Assembly (NCBI GenBank): GCA_934654605.1
Contig: CAKUGH010000053.1
Coordinates: 1 to 11,281 of the forward strand
Length of the DNA: 11,281 nucleotides
Origin: an uncultured Collinsella sp.
GTDB lineage: Bacteria > Actinomycetota > Coriobacteriia > Coriobacteriales > Coriobacteriaceae
Reading direction: 5' to 3'
A program made the position numbers and the translations under genes. Shown piece by piece: positions 7,532 through 11,281 of the stretch. The notes beneath the pieces were generated by a model, which was not told the origin of the DNA, made no database searches, and saw only the letters and a program-made list of their open reading frames with translations. The number at the start of each line of letters is the position of its first letter. Positions within the stretch are counted from its first letter, which is position 1.

Positions 7532-8767
7532 CTACGCTCGCCCTTGCAACGCGTAGATCGACTTATCCATATTGAACAGGTAGGCGACAACGCAGACGAT
7601 AAAGAACATCGGCAAGTTGCCAAACCCAAAGACCTCGCAGCCGATAAGAATCGGCGCAAGCAGCGTGTTGGTGGCGCTGCCAAAGACGGCGGCGTAGCCG
7701 AGCGCGGCGCAGAGCTCGACGGGCATGCCGAGCATCCCGGCGAGCACGACACCCAGGCTGGCGCCGATGGAGAACAGTGGCGTCACCTCGCCACCCTGAT
7801 ATCCGGCGGCGAGCGTGACAATGGTGAGCATAAACTTGAGTGCCCAATCCCAAGGCATGATGGCCGCTGTGCCCTCTTCGCTCAACGCGGCCGAAATCAG
7901 ATTGGTGCCAAGTCCGCAGTATCGCCCCTGCCATAGCGCAAACAGGATCGCCGACAGCATGAGGCCCATAACCGCGATGCGCGTATAAGGGTTGGGGAAC
8001 AACCGCGCTGCAAGGGTCTTGGCATGGGCAAGGCACCAGGCAAAAGCACCACCCGCCATGCCAAACGCGACGCCCAGTGCCGCAAGCCGTCCAAGACCGG
8101 GAAGGTCAAGCATGTATGGGGCAGCAATGGCGACCTCGAACTTCTCGAGTCCCAGGGCGCCGGAGGTCATACTTGCGGCGAGCGAGGCGGTAAGCGCGGG
8201 AAACAGTGCGCGGTACTCCATACGTCCGGCGACCAGTACCTCGATAGCAAAGACCGTGGCGGCGAGCGGCGTTCGGAAGAGTCCGGCAAAGCCGGCGGCC
8301 ATACCGATGAGCAAAAACGTGTTGCCGGGGTCGCGGAAGGGCAAGCGCCGGCCGATCCAATGAGATACGGTCGCGCCGATCTGCACGGCTACGCCCTCGC
8401 GTCCCGCGCTGCCGCCAAAGAGGTGCGTCCCCCACGTGCTCAGCATAATGAGCGGTACCAAGCGCGGGGAGATAGCGTCCTCGCGCCCGTGGCCCACTTC
8501 GAACATCAAGCTCATACCGCGGTCGGTGCCTTTGCCCCAGGTATGGTAGGCAAACACGATGGCAAGGCCCATCAGGGCGAGGAAGGGGAGGAACAGCGTG
8601 ATGTGCTCGTCGCGGAAGGCGCCGATTGCCAGCAGCATGCGCCCGAAGAGCGCACAGATGGCACCGACGATGATGCCGACGGGGATTCCGACGGCACCCA
8701 TAAGCACGAGGCCGCCGTAGGTATTGAGCAGGCGTTTCATCCTGGTCGACGCAGCGTTTTTCGACAC
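7532..8767 (-). CDS. CLC-F-type fluoride/proton antiporter
   Basis: A 411-residue CLC-family membrane protein with about ten or more hydrophobic helices. The gating-glutamate motif reads GREGV (122-126, Glu124) instead of GREGP of chloride transporters. The first selectivity region reads GKGTDRGM (78-85), with Met where chloride-type CLCs have a Ser-containing GSGIP. The third signature is GGEVTP (325-330) instead of GGIFAP. As I recall, these replacements mark the CLC-F clade, which exports fluoride in exchange for protons. I chose GTG at 8767 because GGAGGAG lies 2 nt before it (8770-8776); an ATG nine codons later (8740) has a poor site. The frame is open further upstream, but that part is riboswitch leader. 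The fluoride-riboswitch-like leader supports the assignment independently. A general chloride channel is the alternative. Confidence 0.87.
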   Translation of the reverse strand: MSKNAASTRMKRLLNTYGGLVLMGAVGIPVGIIVGAICALFGRMLLAIGAFRDEHITLFLPFLALMGLAIVFAYHTWGKGTDRGMSLMFEVGHGREDAISPRLVPLIMLSTWGTHLFGGSAGREGVAVQIGATVSHWIGRRLPFRDPGNTFLLIGMAAGFAGLFRTPLAATVFAIEVLVAGRMEYRALFPALTASLAASMTSGALGLEKFEVAIAAPYMLDLPGLGRLAALGVAFGMAGGAFAWCLAHAKTLAARLFPNPYTRIAVMGLMLSAILFALWQGRYCGLGTNLISAALSEEGTAAIMPWDWALKFMLTIVTLAAGYQGGEVTPLFSIGASLGVVLAGMLGMPVELCAALGYAAVFGSATNTLLAPILIGCEVFGFGNLPMFFIVCVVAYLFNMDKSIYALQGRA

Positions 8768-8781
8768 TTCTCCTCCAAAAC

Positions 8782-8839
8782 AAAAAAGACTCCTGCCGCG
8801 GCATGATGCCCAAGGGGGCACCATGAAACAGCAGAAGTC
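8782..8839 (-). terminator. riboswitch expression platform: intrinsic terminator in the CLC-F leader
   Basis: On the minus strand GACTTCTGCTG (8839-8829) pairs with CGGCAGGAGTC (8798-8788), 11 bp with two G-U pairs, around an inner hairpin (GGTGCCC with GGGCATC). It is followed by TTTTTTG. The left arm contains ACTTC, which the aptamer pseudoknot would sequester, so ligand binding should block termination. It may also end cas1-cas2 read-through. Confidence 0.8.
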
Positions 8840-8909
8840 ATCAGCAACAAGGCGGTTTAGGGTGACGCAGCAACTTGACTGGCACACCCAGCGGAGACAT
8901 TCATTCCGC
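8831..8909 (-). ncRNA. probable fluoride (crcB) riboswitch aptamer
   Basis: Read on the minus strand, P1 is GCGGA (8909-8905) with UCCGC (8895-8891) around a 9-nt loop AUGAAUGUC. A variable hairpin (GGGTG with CACCC) follows, then AAACCGC and GCUGAUGACUUCUGC (8845-8831). The fluoride class has the form stem-AUG-loop, ACCGC, GCUGAUG, pseudoknot strand, CCUAC-like end. The pseudoknot here would pair GAA and GU of the loop with ACUUC, leaving one bulged U. P2 is short. The predicted transcription start falls at the first base of P1, and the downstream gene is a CLC-F fluoride exporter. I have not run a covariance-model search. Confidence 0.72.
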
Positions 8910-8915
8910 AGCGGC

Positions 8916-8944
8916 ATCATAGCGGCAACGGCAACCAAGGTCAA
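8916..8944 (-). promoter_or_regulatory. sigma70-like promoter of the CLC-F gene
   Basis: On the minus strand TTGACC (8944-8939) and TATGAT (8921-8916) are separated by exactly 17 nt. Transcription would start near 8909, the first base of the riboswitch P1 stem. It begins 48 nt after the cas2 stop codon, so the antiporter has its own promoter. Confidence 0.75.
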
Positions 8945-8991
8945 CTGGTCTTTTGAGGCGGATGAGGACGTCTGCGCTTGGGGTGGTATCG

Positions 8992-9309
8992 TCAAAACAC
9001 AAGCGTCAACTGTGCACCTTGCTCAACGGGTTGCTCCTTTCGCTCACTCAGAAGCACCATTCGATCTTCGTACTGCTTCTCGGTCATCTCGATAACAGTG
9101 ACCTCTCCGGCGCTCGGAAGATTCAGCTTGAGGCGAGCGATATGCGCTGCAGCGGATTCACGGGTCACTAACAGGCGCGAATACACCGAGAACTGTTCCA
9201 TGTGGTAACCGTCGTTGATTAGGAACTTTCGAAAGTCGCTATACTGCCGACGCTCGGCTTTGCTTCCCGTCGGAAGATCGAACAGCACCAATAGCCTCAT
9301 AACCCTCAT
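8992..9309 (-). CDS. cas2: CRISPR-associated endonuclease Cas2, type II
   Basis: A 105-residue ferredoxin-fold protein that forms the adaptation complex with Cas1. The N-terminal strand MRLLVLFDLP carries the conserved Asp (D11 from the first Met), followed by KAERRQYSDFRKFL and SVYSRL, typical of type II Cas2. It starts 9 nt after the cas1 stop; AGGGAGGAG overlaps the end of cas1 and lies about 2 nt before the ATG at 9309. A second in-frame ATG at 9300 gives the more usual MRLLVLFDLP start, so the exact start is uncertain by three codons. It is the last gene of the cas1-cas2 operon on this strand, and no dedicated terminator is seen before the CLC-F promoter. Cas2 catalytic activity is not needed for spacer integration in studied systems, so its role here is probably structural. 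Confidence 0.94.
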   Translation of the reverse strand: MRVMRLLVLFDLPTGSKAERRQYSDFRKFLINDGYHMEQFSVYSRLLVTRESAAAHIARLKLNLPSAGEVTVIEMTEKQYEDRMVLLSERKEQPVEQGAQLTLVF

Positions 9310-9318
9310 GGCTCCTCC

Positions 9319-10209
9319 CTATTCAACAGTTACCATCTCGAGCCCTTTTAGCTCGGGTAACAACAGCCTCTTTGGGTCCTTTTCGAGAACTGCGGTTCTG
9401 AGCGAAGAGAGCGTCATCTCTATACACTGCTGGCAGCCGCAGCGTTTTCCGTCGATGGTCATGACGTGCTCAAATACGCGGGCCAACAATGCTTTGTCGC
9501 GCTGTCCTAAAGGTTCCGCAACGCCGTAGCTCATGACAATCAGATCGACGAGAGGACGGAAGGGTTCGATAAGGTCGTCGACAAGGTTGAATGCGTTGTA
9601 AACACTATGATGGTGGAGTCCTTGGGACACGAGCCATCCACCGCCAACGGCCGCTCTTCCGATGCCCGCGCGTAGGACGCTGTAGCCATAATCGAGAGCG
9701 GAGCTTTGCATGCTGTCACGTCTGGTCCCTTCGGTAATGAGGGCTTTAAAGTATGCGGAGGCGGCTGCGCCTTCACGGTTGTCCGTATCGCCCGAAAGAA
9801 CGGTCTTAGCATAAGAGGGGAGAGGGTCTGTGGGCAGGCCCATCTCCGTGAGAACCGCTGCTTGATTGAGAATTTTTGCCTGAACGATCCGTTTCCAAAG
9901 CTGTTTTTTAAACGGAAGGCTCATCGCAAGCTGATCCTCGACGATGCGCGCATGGCGCGAATGGGCGCCCATGGGGAGCATGAGACCATTGGGCATATGA
10001 TCGCGCCCGCAAATCATGACGCCTATTCCCGCGTCGTTAAGCTGCGACATGCAGGCGACCGTCATCGTGGTTTGATGGGATTCGACAATGACGACCCAAA
10101 TGTCCTCGAGGGGAATGGTGGAGCTGCGGTCGTCCACGGTGATCATCAATAGGCCGTTCTTGATGCAGAGATGGGCCTTGCTCTGGATAAGTATTGTCCG
10201 TTGGGCCAT
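9319..10209 (-). CDS. cas1: CRISPR-associated integrase Cas1, type II
   Basis: A 296-residue Cas1 that with Cas2 integrates new spacers. Its motifs follow type II Cas1 proteins: AKILNQAAVL (111-120), DTDNREGAAASAYF (141-154), ALDYGYSVL (171-179) and GLHHHSVYNAFNLVDDLIEP (197-216). By position the metal ligands are Glu146, His200 and Glu215, with Asp212 close by, so it should be active. Length is normal for type II. The ATG at 10209 is preceded by GGGGAAGG about 11 nt away. It is read away from the tracrRNA, whose predicted 5' end is about 40 nt upstream. Usually cas9 precedes cas1 in type II-C loci; here the space upstream holds only the tracrRNA gene and a noncoding stretch. The subtype (II-C rather than II-A) is inferred from the absence of csn2 here and cannot be settled without Cas9. 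Confidence 0.96.
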   Translation of the reverse strand: MAQRTILIQSKAHLCIKNGLLMITVDDRSSTIPLEDIWVVIVESHQTTMTVACMSQLNDAGIGVMICGRDHMPNGLMLPMGAHSRHARIVEDQLAMSLPFKKQLWKRIVQAKILNQAAVLTEMGLPTDPLPSYAKTVLSGDTDNREGAAASAYFKALITEGTRRDSMQSSALDYGYSVLRAGIGRAAVGGGWLVSQGLHHHSVYNAFNLVDDLIEPFRPLVDLIVMSYGVAEPLGQRDKALLARVFEHVMTIDGKRCGCQQCIEMTLSSLRTAVLEKDPKRLLLPELKGLEMVTVE

Positions 10210-10238
10210 TTTGTCGGCGACCTTCCCCGCATTAGCGC

Positions 10239-10244
10239 TACAAT
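10239..10244 (+). promoter_or_regulatory. putative -10 box of the tracrRNA gene
   Basis: TACAAT at 10239-10244 lies about 20 nt before the anti-repeat and would place the RNA start near 10251. No good -35 is seen at 17 nt spacing, so this is a weak call. Confidence 0.4.
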
Positions 10245-10250
10245 ACAGCT

Positions 10251-10369
10251 AAGTCGAAAGCAGCTCACCTTGGGGAAGGGCGCGGCTCCAGACAAGGGGA
10301 GCCACTTAAGTGGCTTACCCGTAAAGTTACCCCCGTTCAATCTTCGGATTGGGCGGGGCGAACTTTTTT
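10251..10369 (+). ncRNA. tracrRNA
   Basis: The RNA pairs with the CRISPR repeat to allow crRNA processing and Cas9 loading. The anti-repeat (about 10262-10293) shares TCACCTTGGGGAAGGGCGCG with the array repeats on the same strand. Around this core it has a base change and a one-base deletion, which would give a mismatch and a bulge in the duplex. After it come a hairpin AGCCAC-TTAA-GTGGCT (10300-10315) and a 12-bp stem with TTCG loop (10331-10342 with 10347-10358) followed by TTTTTT (10364-10369), an intrinsic terminator. This 5' anti-repeat, nexus-like hairpin, terminator order is that of type II tracrRNA. Because it is read from the + strand, crRNA must come from the minus strand. The 5' end is inferred from TACAAT at 10239. 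Confidence 0.87.
10331..10369 (+). terminator. tracrRNA 3' terminator hairpin
   Basis: A perfect 12-bp stem, counting two G-U pairs, closed by a UUCG tetraloop. It is followed five bases later by six T residues. Confidence 0.88.
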
Positions 10370-10371
10370 GG

Positions 10372-10608
10372 GCGAACGTTGACCAGTATTCCGTAAACGG
10401 TAGTTATGAATAGCATTTAGGCGGGTCCTTTTGAGTGGCCTGATGCCCTGGATTTAATTCGATTGTGGAGAAAAGTTCATAAATCGCCGTGCCGAATACG
10501 GCTCTTTTCTTGCATGAAGCGCGATGTGCCGATGTACTTTGTTTCGAAAAAATGAATCGCAGATGCCGATCCGAGGCCGAATCAGCCTTCTTTTTTGATG
10601 TTTGAAAA
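10372..10608. other. noncoding spacer between tracrRNA and array
   Basis: About 240 bases, more AT-rich than the rest of the window. I see no credible gene on either strand and no trace of Cas9 motifs. GCCGT and ACGGC form a 5-bp hairpin near 10484-10500 followed by TCTTTTCTT, a weak terminator candidate on the + strand. Confidence 0.5.
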
Positions 10609-10639
10609 CAGAAAAGCCCCTGTTGAAGGGGCTTTTCTG
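10609..10639. terminator. terminator at the array end, strongest for minus-strand transcripts
   Basis: CAGAAAAGCCCC (10609-10620) pairs perfectly with GGGGCTTTTCTG (10628-10639) around a 7-nt loop. On the minus strand the stem ends in TTTTCTGTTTTC. It lies 9 nt from the first repeat, placed to end a pre-crRNA transcribed from the minus strand. Confidence 0.8.
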
Positions 10640-10648
10640 TGCGCACAT

Positions 10649-11281
10649 AGCGTATCACCTTGGGGAAGGGCGCGCGCTCAAGACATATAGTATAGATAAC
10701 AGGTGCCTATATGTAGCGTATCACCTTGGGGAAGGGCGCGCGCTCAAGACTTCATGGCTGAACCTTTCTTGTGGTTGATTAGCGTATCACCTTGGGGAAG
10801 GGCGCGCGCTCAAGACGCTGTACACATCTTCTTACGACGCGACCGCAGCGTATCACCTTGGGGAAGGGCGCGCGCTCAAGACTTTACTCTTTGTCACGTA
10901 ACTCACCTCATAAGCGTATCACCTTGGGGAAGGGCGCGCGCTCAAGACATAGGAAACAACGATAAGTTTGTCATAAAGTAGCGTATCACCTTGGGGAAGG
11001 GCGCGCGCTCAAGACCTCTGGGGTCAGCTGAGGGAGCGGGTTGGGAGCGTATCACCTTGGGGAAGGGCGCGCGCTCAAGACACAAGACACAGTCACACCG
11101 GCTCACATCGGAGCGTATCACCTTGGGGAAGGGCGCGCGCTCAAGACGTAGCAATAGCAGGAAGAACAATGTTAGTAAAGCGTATCACCTTGGGGAAGGG
11201 CGCGCGCTCAAGACCGGCACAACGAGACGCAGGCACGAGACGAAGAGCGTATCACCTTGGGGAAGGGCGCGCGCTCAAGAC
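10649..11281 (-). CRISPR. type II CRISPR array, ten 36-nt repeats and nine spacers, truncated by window end
   Basis: Repeats start at 10649, 10715, 10781, 10847, 10913, 10980, 11046, 11112, 11179 and 11246; all are 36 nt and identical. On the + strand each begins AGCGTATCACC and ends GCGCTCAAGAC. Spacers are 30 or 31 nt, the usual type II size, and all differ. The last base of the window is the last base of a repeat, so the array may go on. Orientation is set by the + strand tracrRNA: crRNA is read from the minus strand with repeats starting GTCTTGAGC, so the leader and newest spacers should lie right of the window. The trailing repeat at 10649 is not degenerate, which is unusual for the old end. 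Open frames across the array are artefacts of the repeats. Confidence 0.98.

Noticed and set aside
6722..7556. Several overlapping open frames on both strands coding for repeated peptides such as GTQFPLDRSKGK
   Set aside because: They are by-products of the 61-62 bp hairpin array: similar peptides appear on both strands and in shifting frames, with no ribosome sites.
8768..8995. N-terminal extension of the CLC-F protein up to 8995
   Set aside because: The extension has no transporter similarity and covers the promoter, riboswitch and terminator; GTG at 8767 has a clear ribosome site.
10404..10658. Minus-strand frame of 84 codons between array and tracrRNA as a cas9 remnant
   Set aside because: The translation shows no HNH, RuvC or Arg-rich helix motif and it spans the array terminator.
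10685..10714. First spacer has ATATAG and CTATAT at opposite ends
   Set aside because: A single short AT-rich dyad in one spacer is likely chance or reflects the source DNA.
10703..11169. Open frames across the CRISPR array with a repeated SVSPWGRARAQD peptide
   Set aside because: They are translations of the identical CRISPR repeats and spacers.
10649..11281. Promoter inside each CRISPR repeat, as in Neisseria type II-C
   Set aside because: The repeat end on the minus strand (GATACGCT) is a poor match to a -10 box, so I cannot support it.

Overview
The window is GC-rich chromosomal DNA. Gene content, protein style and the type II CRISPR genes suggest a Coriobacteriia-like actinobacterium, possibly Collinsella; this is inference, because no rRNA or housekeeping marker is present.

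Left (1-4718): the 3' part of an O6-alkylguanine-DNA alkyltransferase gene (+) meets a three-gene minus-strand operon tail to tail across a shared bidirectional terminator. The operon runs from a Gly-rich single-pass membrane protein (4420) through a GT2 polyprenyl-phosphate sugar transferase to a GT39/PMT-like multi-pass glycosyltransferase. The last two overlap by ATGA. The GT2 enzyme probably makes the lipid-linked sugar that the GT39 enzyme transfers outside the membrane. A 45-nt palindromic element lies in frame inside the GT39 gene.

Middle (4719-6860): an OmpR/PhoB-type response regulator and a sensor kinase form a compact + strand operon. A direct repeat overlaps its likely -35 region. 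A second copy of the 45-nt palindrome forms the kinase gene terminator.

6888-7487: between convergent genes lies a regular array of ten 46-nt imperfect inverted repeats, set every 61-62 bp with 15-16 nt linkers. It carries no credible gene and matches no element class I know. It is the most novel-looking item here.

Right (7532-8944): a CLC-F-type fluoride/proton antiporter gene (-) sits behind a sigma70-like promoter and a leader that reads as a fluoride (crcB) riboswitch with an intrinsic terminator.

Far right (8992-11281): type II cas1 and cas2 (-), a divergent tracrRNA (+) with anti-repeat and terminator, then a CRISPR array of ten identical 36-nt repeats and nine 30-31 nt spacers that runs off the window. 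No cas9 is visible. It may lie beyond the array, or the locus may depend on a distant effector.
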